The notes under the pieces: generated by a model
Database searches by the model: none
Told to the model about the DNA's origin: nothing
Seen by the model: only the letters and a program-made list of their open reading frames with translations
From: JBOCEF01 sp047610385
GTDB taxonomy: Bacteria; Pseudomonadota; Alphaproteobacteria; Rhodobacterales; Rhodobacteraceae
DNA: 64,000 nt
Reading direction: 5' to 3'
Assembly: GCA_047610385.1 (NCBI GenBank)
Contig: JBLGAC010000016.1
Location: 1 to 64,000, forward strand
Program-made: the position numbers and the translations under genes
Shown here: piece after piece, positions 18,031-26,973 of the stretch
How positions within the stretch are numbered: position 1 is the stretch's first letter
How the letters are laid out: each line of letters begins with the position of its first letter

Positions 18031-18267
18031 AAGCCGCCCGGTTTAAGGCCGTGTTCCGCGGCGCAGCGCATCGACAGCAGGAATGGACATAGCCACCGGG
18101 CATTGATCGCCCGCTGGCTGAGGATCTGGCCCGAGCGGCAACATGTTTATTCCATGGCCTACCGACGGGCGTGTTGGGATTGCTTCACAGCGGTCCCGTG
18201 CGCTGACCCGGACGACCAGCGGCGCATCGCTGCCATGGACGCTGCGGCGGCGGAAATCTGCGCCTAG
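18031..18267 (+). other. Possible small coding frame or gene remnant
   Basis: Between a TAA at 18028 and a TAG at 18265 a frame reads, without a good ATG, through ALIARWLRIWPERQHVYSMA and RRACWDCFTAVPCADPDDQR to EICA. Its composition is protein-like (Trp, Cys and Tyr spaced, no Arg/Pro runs). Possible starts are TTG at 18103 or the ATG inside SMAYRR. The last bases overlap the mnmA stop from the other strand. I cannot assign a family; it may be a remnant. Confidence 0.3.
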
Positions 18268-19400
18268 CCGCGCGACACGATCCAGCCGCCACCCAGCACG
18301 CGCGACCCTTCGGGGGCGTAGAACACGCAGGCCTGACCGGGGGCGACGCCTTCTTCTGAGTCGAGCAGCTCAACCTCAGCCGAATCGGGGCCGGTGGGCC
18401 GAATGCGCGCTGGGCGTGACGGACGGGTTGATCTGACTTTGACCGACACCTCCCAGCCGTCTTCGGGCGCATCGAGCAAGGCACCGTCGCCCAGCCAGTT
18501 GATTTCCTTGAGCGTGATGATCTTCGTGCCCAACGCTTCACGCGGGCCGACGATCACCTGCCGGGTCACGGCGTCCAGCTTCAGCACATAAAGCGGATCT
18601 TCGGCGGCGATGCCCAGACCGCGGCGCTGGCCGATTGTGTAGTGCAGCACGCCCTTGTGGGTGCCCAGCACATTGCCCGCCTGATCGACGATGTCGCCGG
18701 GTTCTGCCGCGCCGGGGCGCAATTTCTCAATCACATCGGTATAGCGGCCCTGCGGCACAAAGCAGATGTCCTGGCTGTCGGGCTTGTCGGCAACGGTCAG
18801 CCCGTAGCGGCGCGCCAGATCGCGGGTCTCAGCCTTGGATTTCAGATGGCCGAGCGGGAAGCGCAGCGCGCTCAGCTGTGCGGGCGTGGTTGAGAACAGG
18901 AAATAGCTCTGATCGCGGTCGGCATCGGCGGCGCGGTGCAGCTCCGCCCCGTTCGGCCCGTCGGCGCGCTGGATATAATGTCCGGTCGCCATCACCTGGG
19001 CGCCGAGCTCTTTGGCGGTCTCCAGAAGATCGCGAAATTTTACGCGCTCATTGCATCGAATGCAGGGTATCGGCGTCGCACCAGCGAGATATGCGTCGGC
19101 AAATTCCTCGATCACCGCCTCACGAAAAGTGTTTTCGTAGTCGAGAACATAGTGCGGAAAGCCCATTTTTTCCGCGACCCGGCGCGCGTCACGGATGTCG
19201 GTTCCCGCACAGCAGGCCCCTTTTTTCGCCAGCGCTGCGCCGTGGTCATAGAGCTGAAGTGTAACGCCTACAACGTCATAGCCCTCCTCGGCCAGCATCG
19301 CGGCGACCACAGAGCTGTCTACCCCGCCGGACATCGCAACCACCACGCGGGTGTCCGCGGGCGCGCCGGGCAGGCCAAGGCTGTTCAGAGGCGAGGTCAT
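18264..19400 (-). CDS. mnmA: tRNA-specific 2-thiouridylase MnmA
   Basis: This 378-residue enzyme makes s2U34 in tRNA Glu/Lys/Gln anticodons, using a persulfide relay. The PP-loop SGGVDSS is near the N-terminus. IPCIRCNERVKF holds the first catalytic Cys, ATGHYIQ and DQSYFLF follow, and DSQDICFVPQG holds the second catalytic Cys. HYTIGQRRGLGI and the C-terminal beta-barrel (APGQACVFYAPEG) complete it. The ATG at 19400 has AGGAG 6 bases ahead; the frame opens further upstream but that part is not family-like. The stop is TAG. The sciP gene is divergent, 149 bp away. Confidence 0.97.
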   Translation of the reverse strand: MTSPLNSLGLPGAPADTRVVVAMSGGVDSSVVAAMLAEEGYDVVGVTLQLYDHGAALAKKGACCAGTDIRDARRVAEKMGFPHYVLDYENTFREAVIEEFADAYLAGATPIPCIRCNERVKFRDLLETAKELGAQVMATGHYIQRADGPNGAELHRAADADRDQSYFLFSTTPAQLSALRFPLGHLKSKAETRDLARRYGLTVADKPDSQDICFVPQGRYTDVIEKLRPGAAEPGDIVDQAGNVLGTHKGVLHYTIGQRRGLGIAAEDPLYVLKLDAVTRQVIVGPREALGTKIITLKEINWLGDGALLDAPEDGWEVSVKVRSTRPSRPARIRPTGPDSAEVELLDSEEGVAPGQACVFYAPEGSRVLGGGWIVSRG

Positions 19401-19549
19401 GGGAACTCCTGTCTTCATGGCTGCGAGATAAGGCGTCGCGGCAGGGGGGGCAAGGCCCGGGCCTGCTTGGTCCGTCTTCACCCTGTTTTAAACCCCAGTG
19501 CCTACCCTCCTCCTCGGTGGTGAGTGCAATAGCGAACGAGGGGTTTGCA

Positions 19550-19834
19550 ATGTTAAACAATACGGAAGACCGACCCGACAGTGTCGTTGGGCCGGACGGA
19601 GCGATGTTGACGCGTGACGACCTTCCCAGTCCGGAAACGCGTCGTTGGGTGGCGCGGCGCAAGGCGGCGGTCGTGGCGGCGGTGACCGGCGGCATGATTT
19701 CGCCAGAGGAGGCGTGCAACCGCTGGGATCTGTCCGATGAGGAATTGGAATCCTGGTGCGAGGCCACGGCCCGCCATGGGGTGAACGCGCTTCGAACGAC
19801 TGCATTGCAGCGATACAGATCTACTCGTAGTTGA
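19550..19834 (+). CDS. sciP: SciP-like DUF1153 protein (CtrA inhibitor family)
   Basis: This 94-residue helix-turn-helix protein has TRRWVARRKAAVVAAV, MISPEEACNRWDLSDEELESW and a C-terminal GVNALRTTALQRYR. DUF1153 includes SciP of Caulobacter, which blocks CtrA-activated transcription. A GAGGGG site lies about 8 bases before the ATG. The gene is 95 bp upstream of ctrA on the same strand, which fits a role in CtrA control. The SciP role is inferred from family knowledge and location; it has not been shown for this organism. Confidence 0.82.
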   Translation: MLNNTEDRPDSVVGPDGAMLTRDDLPSPETRRWVARRKAAVVAAVTGGMISPEEACNRWDLSDEELESWCEATARHGVNALRTTALQRYRSTRS

Positions 19835-19929
19835 AAAATGCGCACGGCTCCCGTTAAGGTGGTAACGCATCGTTCACCTTTCTAGCCGAGATTGGGGAAC
19901 CTGAAGTTTACCTTGACTGGAGCCGTGCC

Positions 19930-20637
19930 ATGCGAGTTTTGCTGATCGAGGACGATCCTGCGACCGCGCAGAGCATCGAGCTGATGCTGCGCAACGCAAA
20001 CCTCAACGTCTACACGACGGATCTTGGGGAAGAGGGGATCGATCTTGCCAAGCTTTATGATTACGATCTGATCCTTCTAGATCTCAATCTTCCGGACATC
20101 ACCGGCTATGACGTGCTCAAAAAGCTGCGTCTGTCGAAGGTGGACACGCCGATCCTGATCCTCTCTGGCCTCGACGAGACGGAGAACAAGATCAAGGGGT
20201 TCGGCTTTGGCGCTGATGATTACTTGACCAAGCCTTTCAACCGCGAAGAATTGGTGGCGCGCATTCACGCCATCGTGCGTCGGTCCAAAGGCCATGCTCA
20301 GTCGATCATCTCCACCGGGAAGGTAAAGGTCAACCTGGATGCCAAGACCGTGGAAGTGGACAGCAAGCCTGTCCACCTCACCGGCAAGGAATACCAGATG
20401 CTGGAGCTGCTGAGCCTGCGCAAAGGCACCACGTTGACCAAGGAGATGTTCCTTAATCATCTCTATGGCGGCATGGATGAGCCTGAGTTGAAAATCATCG
20501 ATGTGTTTATCTGCAAGCTGCGCAAGAAACTGACGACCGCCACTGGCGGCTCGAACTACATTGAGACGGTCTGGGGACGCGGATACGTGCTGCGCGACCC
20601 GACGCCTGAAGTGGAACCGGTTAAAATCCGCGCCTGA
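19930..20637 (+). CDS. ctrA: Cell-cycle / motility response regulator CtrA
   Basis: This 235-residue OmpR-type regulator has the acidic pocket EDD at residues 7-9, the phosphoacceptor Asp-51 in LILLDLNLPD, and Lys in TKPFNREEL. The C-terminal winged helix starts about residue 128 (LTGKEYQMLELLSLRKG, IIDVFICKLRKKL, YIETVWGRGYVLRDP). The whole chain reads as CtrA. In Rhodobacterales CtrA is not essential; it controls motility, gene transfer agents and related traits through the CckA-ChpT phosphorelay. No TTAA-N7-TTAA site was found in the 95 bp before the start. Confidence 0.97.
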   Translation: MRVLLIEDDPATAQSIELMLRNANLNVYTTDLGEEGIDLAKLYDYDLILLDLNLPDITGYDVLKKLRLSKVDTPILILSGLDETENKIKGFGFGADDYLTKPFNREELVARIHAIVRRSKGHAQSIISTGKVKVNLDAKTVEVDSKPVHLTGKEYQMLELLSLRKGTTLTKEMFLNHLYGGMDEPELKIIDVFICKLRKKLTTATGGSNYIETVWGRGYVLRDPTPEVEPVKIRA

Positions 20638-20638
20638 A

Positions 20639-20663
20639 GCGTCCCCCGTCAAACGGGGGGCGC
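20639..20663 (+). terminator. Hairpin after ctrA
   Basis: A 10-bp stem GCGTCCCCCG / CGGGGGGCGC with a TCAAA loop starts 2 bases after the ctrA stop. One G-T pair is included. No T-run follows, so it is a weak intrinsic terminator or a 3' stabiliser. Confidence 0.6.
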
Positions 20664-21179
20664 CTATGCCGGGCCGAGGGCAGAACGCCTCGGATCCCTG
20701 TGCTTTGCCTTGATCCGAGGCGGCGCGCTGCGGCTATGCTGCAAATGGCGGCCGCGCCATGTAGCTGGCTGATCTGGGCCGCACATGCCCTTGGTCAGCA
20801 TCACCCGACCACGCGGCTGGGTCCGCCAAGCGGCAGCATGTGTGCCTTGCCGACGGCTTCTGCATGTTCACCCGGCGGCAAATGTCTCATATCCGCGCAG
20901 ATCCGCGTGCCACCAGCCTGCCCGCCGCGCCAACTCGCGCGTGCACTGGGGTGTATGGTGCAGCGAGGGTTGGGATTTGCCTAAAATTTCATCAATTGCC
21001 ATGTTCCCGCCACATGAAGCGTTTGCACTCTTGCCGCATGGCGATACCTCTGACTAAAGTTTTGCGACCCGGACGTGCCGGGACGCTGTGCGATCCCATT
21101 CGTGCGCGTTTCGGTGTTCTTGCGTCTTTCATGCGGCCCCGGCGCCGCGATCGGGCCAACAAAACGAAGAGGATCCCTT
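20664..21179. other. 516-bp intergenic region with an inverted repeat
   Basis: No gene is recognisable between ctrA and the ABC importer operon. An inverted repeat, GCCTCGGATC at 20687-20696 and GATCCGAGGC at 20712-20721, has a 15-base loop. The last 200 bp are AT-richer and should hold the promoter of the importer operon. Confidence 0.5.
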
Positions 21180-22745
21180 ATGAAAACGACCCTCATTCTC
21201 GGCGCGTCCATGGCCGCGCTCATGGCCGCGGCGACGCCGATATCGGCGGAAAACTTGCTGCGCTGGACCAGTCAGGGCGACGCGCTGACCCTCGACCCGC
21301 ATTCGCAGAACGAATCGCCGACCATCGCGATGAACGGTTTCATCTATGAGGCGCTGGTCACCCAGGATCCCTCGCTCGCGTTCAAGCCCGCGCTGGCCGA
21401 AAGCTGGACCGCCGCACCCGATGGCTGGACCATGAAGCTGCGCAAGGGCGTCAAATTCCATGACGGTGCCGATTTCACCGCTGAGGATGTGGTGTTTTCC
21501 TTTGAGCGCGCCAAATCCGCCAGTTCCGACTATAAGGCGCAGGCCGATGCCGTGGCCTCGGTCGAAGTGATCGATGACTACACGGTCAAGCTGGTGACCG
21601 ACGGCCCCAATCCGATCCTGCCCAACCAGCTGACCACGCTTTATATGATGGACAAGGACTGGTCTGAGGCGAACAACGTCGTCACGCCTCAGGATTTCGC
21701 CGCGGGCGAAGAAACCTTTGCCGTGCGCAATGCCAATGGCACTGGCGCGTTCGTTCTGGTGTCTCGCGCACCTGATGAGCTGACAGTGATGGCACGCAAC
21801 CCCGCCTGGTGGGGTGAGGGCCAGTTCCCCGGCAACATCGACCGCATCGAATACCGCCCGATTTCCAACGCCGCGACCCGCGTTGCCGCGCTGTTGTCGG
21901 GCGAGGTCGACTTTCTGCTCGACCCGCCGCTGCAGGATCTCAAGCGCATTGAGGCGACCGACGGGCTGAAAACCTCCACAGTGGCGCAGATCCGCACGAT
22001 TTTCTTCGGCATGGATCAGGGTTCGGCCGAGCTGCGATCCTCAAACATCAAGGGCAAGAACCCCTTTGGGGACGTCCGCGTGCGCGAAGCCATGAACCTT
22101 GCCATCGACCGCGAAGCGATCAAACGCGTGGTGATGGAGGGGCTTAGCTTTCCCGCCGGCATGATCACGCCCCCGGGTGTGCTCGGCAATACGCCCGCGC
22201 AGGACATGCCCATGGGCGTCGATGCCGCCCGTGCCAAGACGCTGTTGGCCGATGCCGGGTATCCGGACGGCTTCTCGGTGCAGCTTGATTGCCCGAACAA
22301 CCGCTACAATAACGATGAGAAAATCTGTCAGGCGGCTGTGTCGATGCTCGCGCGTATCGGCGTAAAGGTCAGCCTTGATGCGATCCCCAAGGCTCAGCAC
22401 TTCCCCAAGATCCAGAACCGGACTTCTGATTTCTACATGCTCGGCTGGGGTGTTCCGACGCTCGACAGCCATTATGTGTTCTCCTACCTGCTGGCTTCGG
22501 ATGGTGCTTGGAACGCCACCAACTATTCGAACGCCCGTGTGGATGCGATCACTGAGGAAATCACCCGGGAAACCGACCTCGACAAGCGCACGGCGATGAT
22601 CGACGAGGCTTGGACCCAGATCCGCGCCGATATGCCTTACGTTCCGCTGCACCATCAGGTGATCGCTTGGGCCATGTCGGACATGTTCGACATTCCGATC
22701 GGTGCCGACGATCGCCTGCGGGCGAACTACGCCGTCAAGAAGTGA
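21180..22745 (+). CDS. ABC importer substrate-binding protein (SBP_bac_5)
   Basis: This 521-residue periplasmic protein has a signal peptide (MKTTLILGASMAALMAAATP, cleavage near ISA-EN). SBP family 5 features follow: LRWTSQGDALTLDPHSQNE, FKPALAESWT, MKLRKGVKFHDGADFTAEDV, NPAWWG and VREAMNLAIDREAI. Such proteins bind peptides, nickel, glutathione or other solutes; the ligand here cannot be told from sequence. AGAGGA lies about 6 bases before the ATG at 21180, although the frame is open from 21075. It is the first gene of a four-gene importer operon. Confidence 0.93.
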   Translation: MKTTLILGASMAALMAAATPISAENLLRWTSQGDALTLDPHSQNESPTIAMNGFIYEALVTQDPSLAFKPALAESWTAAPDGWTMKLRKGVKFHDGADFTAEDVVFSFERAKSASSDYKAQADAVASVEVIDDYTVKLVTDGPNPILPNQLTTLYMMDKDWSEANNVVTPQDFAAGEETFAVRNANGTGAFVLVSRAPDELTVMARNPAWWGEGQFPGNIDRIEYRPISNAATRVAALLSGEVDFLLDPPLQDLKRIEATDGLKTSTVAQIRTIFFGMDQGSAELRSSNIKGKNPFGDVRVREAMNLAIDREAIKRVVMEGLSFPAGMITPPGVLGNTPAQDMPMGVDAARAKTLLADAGYPDGFSVQLDCPNNRYNNDEKICQAAVSMLARIGVKVSLDAIPKAQHFPKIQNRTSDFYMLGWGVPTLDSHYVFSYLLASDGAWNATNYSNARVDAITEEITRETDLDKRTAMIDEAWTQIRADMPYVPLHHQVIAWAMSDMFDIPIGADDRLRANYAVKK

Positions 22746-22752
22746 TCCGGAC

Positions 22753-22798
22753 GGCGCTGGGGAGCGATCCCCAGCGCCTGATCCCTCGGCCCTTTTTT
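22753..22798 (+). terminator. Intercistronic hairpin and T-run after the binding-protein gene
   Basis: A perfect 10-bp stem GGCGCTGGGG / CCCCAGCGCC with a 6-base loop lies 7 bases after the stop. A TTTTTT run comes 14 bases later, so it is an imperfect terminator. Such elements often let the binding protein be made in excess over the membrane components. Confidence 0.65.
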
Positions 22799-22820
22799 CT
22801 CTGACAAACCGGGGTTTCCC

Positions 22821-23792
22821 ATGTTCGGCGTCATCGCACGCAGACTGCTTCAAAGCCTTGCGGTGATGGCCGCCGTTTCGGCGGTGTCTTTCGCGCTGTT
22901 CAACTTTGTCGGCGATCCGGTCAGCAACATGCTTGGCATGGAAGCCAGCATGGAGGAGCGGGTGCGCGTGCGCACGGAGCTTGGCCTCGACGATCCGATC
23001 ATCACGCAATACGCCCGCTTTGTCGGCAATGCGGTGCAGGGCGATTTCGGGCTCAGCTATCGTCTGCGTCGCCCGGTGCAGGACTTGATCCTTGAACGTC
23101 TGCCCGCGACGTTGGAACTGGTTGCAGTTTCGGCAGTGTTCGCGCTGGTCTTCGGCGTGTCGGCGGGGGTTTATACCGGCATTCGGCGCAACAGTTGGGT
23201 CAGCCGCATGCTGCTATCCGCATCTTTGATCGGCGTTTCACTGCCGACATTCATCATCGGCATCGCTTTGATTTATATCTTTGCAGTGCATCTGCGATGG
23301 CTGCCCAGTTCGGGTCGCGGCGGGGTGGTGGATCTGGGGTGGTGGAAGACATCATTCCTGACTGTGGATGGCTGGCGGTCGATCCTGATGCCGGCGCTGA
23401 CGCTCAGCCTGTTTCAAACCACCATGATCCTGCGCCTCGTGCGCAGCGAGATGATGGAGGTGATGCGCACCGATTTCATCAAATTCGCCCGCGCCCGGGG
23501 CTTGTCGGAACGCGCGATCAATTTCGGCCATGCGTTGAAGAACACGCTGGTGCCGGTGATCACGGTGATCGGCATCAACATCGGCAATCTGATCGCGTTT
23601 TCGGTGATCACCGAGACGGTGTTCCAATGGCCGGGCACGGGTCTCATGTTCATTCAATCGGTGGATTTCGTCGATGTGCCGATCATGGCGGCCTATCTGT
23701 GCTTTGTCGCGGCGATGTTCGTGACGATCTCTCTCGTGGTCGATCTGCTTTACGTCTTCATCGACCCACGCATCCGCATCGGAGGACGCTGA
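22821..23792 (+). CDS. ABC importer permease, DppB/OppB type
   Basis: This 323-residue membrane protein starts with the typical ARRLLQSLAVMAAVSAVSF helix and GDPV-N segment. About six membrane helices follow. The cytoplasmic EAA-like loop reads FARARGLSERAINFGHALKN, followed by PVITVIGINIGNLIAFSVIT. The C-terminal VDLLYVFIDPRIRIG is typical of DppB permeases. It forms the channel with the next gene, whose ATG is 1 base after this stop. Confidence 0.94.
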   Translation: MFGVIARRLLQSLAVMAAVSAVSFALFNFVGDPVSNMLGMEASMEERVRVRTELGLDDPIITQYARFVGNAVQGDFGLSYRLRRPVQDLILERLPATLELVAVSAVFALVFGVSAGVYTGIRRNSWVSRMLLSASLIGVSLPTFIIGIALIYIFAVHLRWLPSSGRGGVVDLGWWKTSFLTVDGWRSILMPALTLSLFQTTMILRLVRSEMMEVMRTDFIKFARARGLSERAINFGHALKNTLVPVITVIGINIGNLIAFSVITETVFQWPGTGLMFIQSVDFVDVPIMAAYLCFVAAMFVTISLVVDLLYVFIDPRIRIGGR

Positions 23793-23793
23793 C

Positions 23794-24726
23794 ATGACCC
23801 AAGGCGCCCCACACCGCAGCCGATTTTCCCGCCTGATCGATAATGACATTGCATGGAGCTTTTTGACCACGCCCACGGCGATGATCGCGGCCTTTGTCAC
23901 TGTGGCGATGATCGGGCTCTGTTTTCTGGCGCCTTGGGTGGCGCCGTTCAACCCGTTCGACCCTGCCTCAATCAGCCTGTGGGATGGAAAATTGCCGCCA
24001 TCCTGGATCGAAGGCGGGCAGCCGCAATATCTGCTCGGCACCGACGATCAGGGGCGCGACGTGCTGTCGACGATCCTTTATGGCGGGCGGCTTTCCATCA
24101 TTGTCGGGCTGGCGGCGGTGTGTCTGGGGATGGTGCTGGGCGTCGCGCTTGGGGTGATTGCGGGCTATATGGGCGGCGCGGTGGATGCGGTGATCATGCG
24201 CATTGCCGACGTACAGCTGACCATTCCCGGCATCCTGCTGGCAATCTTGATAAATGGCGTCGCGCGGTCGATCCTGCCGCCGGAATCGCGTGATGAGCTA
24301 GCGATTTACGTGGTGATCATCGCCATTGGCCTGACCGACTGGCCCCAATTTGCGCGCGTCACCCGCGGCGCATCGATGGTTGAGGCACATAAGGAATACG
24401 TGCAGGCGGCCCGTGTGATCGGCCTGCCGTCTTGGCTGATCATGATGCGCCATGTGTTGCCCAACGTGCTGCGCCCGGTGCTGGTGCTGGCCACCATCGG
24501 GTTGGCGCTGGCGATCATCGCTGAGGCGACGCTGTCGTTCCTTGGCCAAGGCATTCCGCCAACGACGCCGTCCTTGGGCACCTTGATCCGGGTGGGCAAT
24601 GATTACCTGTTCTCGGGCCTGTGGTGGATCACGCTCTGGCCGGCGCTGGCGCTCGTAATTCTGGTTTTTGCGGTCAATTTGCTGGGGGATTGGATGCGCG
24701 ACGCTCTCAATCCAAAGCTGCGCTGA
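23794..24726 (+). CDS. ABC importer permease, DppC/OppC type
   Basis: This 310-residue membrane protein has a cytoplasmic N-terminus, a helix at about residues 25-45, the LLGTDDQGRDVLSTILYGGR block that marks DppC permeases, and the EAA-like loop EYVQAARVIGLPSWLIMMRH. The C-terminal LLGDWMRDALNPKLR is also typical. A GGAGGACGC ribosome site lies in the end of the previous gene. The stop overlaps the ATPase start as TGATG. Confidence 0.94.
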   Translation: MTQGAPHRSRFSRLIDNDIAWSFLTTPTAMIAAFVTVAMIGLCFLAPWVAPFNPFDPASISLWDGKLPPSWIEGGQPQYLLGTDDQGRDVLSTILYGGRLSIIVGLAAVCLGMVLGVALGVIAGYMGGAVDAVIMRIADVQLTIPGILLAILINGVARSILPPESRDELAIYVVIIAIGLTDWPQFARVTRGASMVEAHKEYVQAARVIGLPSWLIMMRHVLPNVLRPVLVLATIGLALAIIAEATLSFLGQGIPPTTPSLGTLIRVGNDYLFSGLWWITLWPALALVILVFAVNLLGDWMRDALNPKLR

Positions 24727-26426
24727 TGTTGTTGTCAGTGCGCAATCTGTCGGTCGATTTCTCGACACGGCGCGGCACGGTGCATGCCGCGCGGCGCGTG
24801 TCGCTTGATGTCAGCCCCGGCGAGGTTCTGGGGCTTGTCGGCGAATCTGGCGCGGGCAAATCCACCATCGGTGCCGCGATCATCGACCTTCTGGAACCGC
24901 CCGGCCGGGTGTCGGAAGGTGAGATCACCTTTCAGGGCGAAAGCCTGCGCGGACGCAGCGAGGATGAGATGCGGCGCATCCGCGGCGACCGGATCGGCAT
25001 GATCTTTCAGGACCCGCAGACGTCGCTGAACCCGCTGCTGACCATTGGTGAGCAGCTGGTTGAGACGATCCGCAAGTCGCTTGGCCTCAGCGCCAAGGCG
25101 GCGCGTGGCCGGGCCATGGACCTGCTGGAACAGGTCGGGATTGATGAAGCTGAGGCCCGCCTAAACGCCTATCCGCATCAGTTTTCGGGCGGAATGCGCC
25201 AGCGCGTGGTCATCGCGCTGGCGCTTGCCGGGGAACCCGATCTGATCATCGCGGATGAACCGACAACCGCGCTTGACGTGTCGATCCAGGCGCAGATCCT
25301 CGACCTGATCCGCACCTTGTGCAAAGAACGCAATGTCGGCGTCATCATCGTCACCCATGACATTGGCGTGATTGCGGAAATCGCTGATCGGGTCTGCGTG
25401 ATGTATCGCGGTGAGGTGGTCGAAACCGGCCCCGTGGCGCAGATCCTTGGCGCGCCAAAACATGCCTACACCCAATCCCTGATCGCCGCCGTGCCGCGCC
25501 CGGACAAGCGGCTGCACCGCTTTGCCTCAGTCGATTACATCGAAGGCGGCGGGTCGTTGGGCAACCGCATCGACGTGCGCAGCCATTGGCTGGGCCAAGG
25601 CGCGGGTGGCGCGGAGACCGCACCCGCGATCGAGGTTGAGAACCTGAACCTGTCCTTCACGCTGCAAAAGGCGATTCTGCCGCGGAACCGCAAGCGGCTG
25701 CAGGCGGTGGGCGATGTCAGCTTTTCCATCGCGCGGGGCGAAAGCTTTGGGTTGGTGGGCGAATCTGGCTCCGGCAAATCCACCGTCGCGCGGCTGATTG
25801 CGGGGCTTTATACCCCCGATGCCGGGTCAATCCGGCTGTTCGGGCAGGATGTGACCGGCACGCGGCGCGATCCGCGTGTGGCGGCGGCGCGGCGGGCGTT
25901 GCAGATGATCTTTCAGGACCCGTATTCCTCGCTCAACGGGCGGATGCGGGTGATCGACATTGTCGCCGAACCGATGCGATTCTTTCGCCTGACATCGGGT
26001 GAGGCCGAGACCCGCCGCATCGTCGGCGATCTTTTGGACCATGTCGGGCTGGGCGCGGCGGCGGCGCGCAAATTCCCGCATGAATTCTCAGGCGGGCAGC
26101 GGCAGCGCATTTCCATCGCGCGGGCGCTGGCATCACGCCCGCGGATCCTGATCTGTGATGAACCGACATCGGCACTTGATGTGTCGATCCAGGCGCAGAT
26201 CCTGAACCTTTTGCGTGACTTGCAGGAAGAACTGGGCCTGACCATGCTGTTCATCAGCCACGATCTGCCAGTGATCCGGCAGATGTGTGACCGGGTGGCG
26301 GTGATGAAATCAGGCCGCATCTGCGAAATCGCCGCGACCGAAACGTTGTTTGAGGCACCGTCCCACGACTACACCCGCCGCCTGCTGCGCCTGATGCCGC
26401 GGACGGACATGCTGCAACCGGCGTGA
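24726..26426 (+). CDS. ABC importer double ATPase (DppD-DppF fusion)
   Basis: This 566-residue protein has two complete ATPase domains. In the first, Walker A is GESGAGKST, the signature is FSGGMRQRV and Walker B is LIIADEPTTALD. In the second (from about residue 300), Walker A is GESGSGKST, the signature is FSGGQRQRI and Walker B is ILICDEPTSALD. Each ends in an oligopeptide-type region (HAYTQSLIAAVPRPDKR; HDYTRRLLRLMPR). Fused DppDF-type ATPases such as GsiA are common. The start overlaps the permease stop by one base. Confidence 0.95.
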   Translation: MLLSVRNLSVDFSTRRGTVHAARRVSLDVSPGEVLGLVGESGAGKSTIGAAIIDLLEPPGRVSEGEITFQGESLRGRSEDEMRRIRGDRIGMIFQDPQTSLNPLLTIGEQLVETIRKSLGLSAKAARGRAMDLLEQVGIDEAEARLNAYPHQFSGGMRQRVVIALALAGEPDLIIADEPTTALDVSIQAQILDLIRTLCKERNVGVIIVTHDIGVIAEIADRVCVMYRGEVVETGPVAQILGAPKHAYTQSLIAAVPRPDKRLHRFASVDYIEGGGSLGNRIDVRSHWLGQGAGGAETAPAIEVENLNLSFTLQKAILPRNRKRLQAVGDVSFSIARGESFGLVGESGSGKSTVARLIAGLYTPDAGSIRLFGQDVTGTRRDPRVAAARRALQMIFQDPYSSLNGRMRVIDIVAEPMRFFRLTSGEAETRRIVGDLLDHVGLGAAAARKFPHEFSGGQRQRISIARALASRPRILICDEPTSALDVSIQAQILNLLRDLQEELGLTMLFISHDLPVIRQMCDRVAVMKSGRICEIAATETLFEAPSHDYTRRLLRLMPRTDMLQPA

Positions 26427-26439
26427 TCAGATCGGGTTC

Positions 26440-26846
26440 ATCACGTCCGTCTGCGCGGTGGGTGAGGACCGCCGCGCATCCAGCTCACTTCGCCGATGAA
26501 GCAGCTGCCATCCGCATCAAAACTGTCCGCGCGCTTGGTGATCCGTGGGCGTCCCGCCACCACAAAGCACAGACGGTCGGGGCCTCGCCCTCAATGGTCA
26601 GCGCGTCGATGGCTGACGCGGTCTCTTAGCGCGCGATCGTCATCAGCGCGCGAAACACCCCCGGCTCCAGCGCACCCAGCGCCATAAGGCCGCGCCCGCC
26701 CGCGCCCCGATGCGCAGCGCGGTCTGATTGCGGCTCAGAAATCCGAAGGTGCAGACCACGCTTGCAAGATGAAGCAGTGTCGAGGTCGCTATCTCATAGT
26801 CGATAAACTGCGTGGGCGTTGGCTTTGATCTGGTCTTGCTGCGCAT
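26440..26846 (-). pseudogene. Popeye / cyclic-nucleotide-binding-type membrane protein remnant
   Basis: Three frames on the minus strand must be joined to read one protein. The N-terminal part (FIDYEIATSTLLHLASVVCT, FGFLSRNQTALRIGARAGA) is a membrane segment. Then ALGALEPGVFRALMTIAR is followed by a TAA stop and ETASAIDALTIEGEAP. After a frameshift, DRLCFVVAGRPRITKRADSF and DADGSCFIGEVSWMRGG complete it. This order matches Popeye-type proteins, with membrane helices followed by a cNMP-binding-like fold. A middle stretch of about 70 residues appears deleted. The gene is dead by stop, frameshift and deletion. Confidence 0.65.
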
Positions 26847-26973
26847 TGCGCAGGGCGTTGTGGGGCGATTTTGGCAATCTTATGACGTGGTCGGGCATGT
26901 GGGTAACCTTTCGCTTACCAGTTTGCGGGATCAAGGGGGCACTGCATTTTCGGTCAAAGGATACCCCCGCGCC

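Noticed and set aside
19835..19929. CtrA autoregulatory site before ctrA
   Set aside because: A TTAA lies near 19854, but no second TTAA follows at the 7-base spacing.
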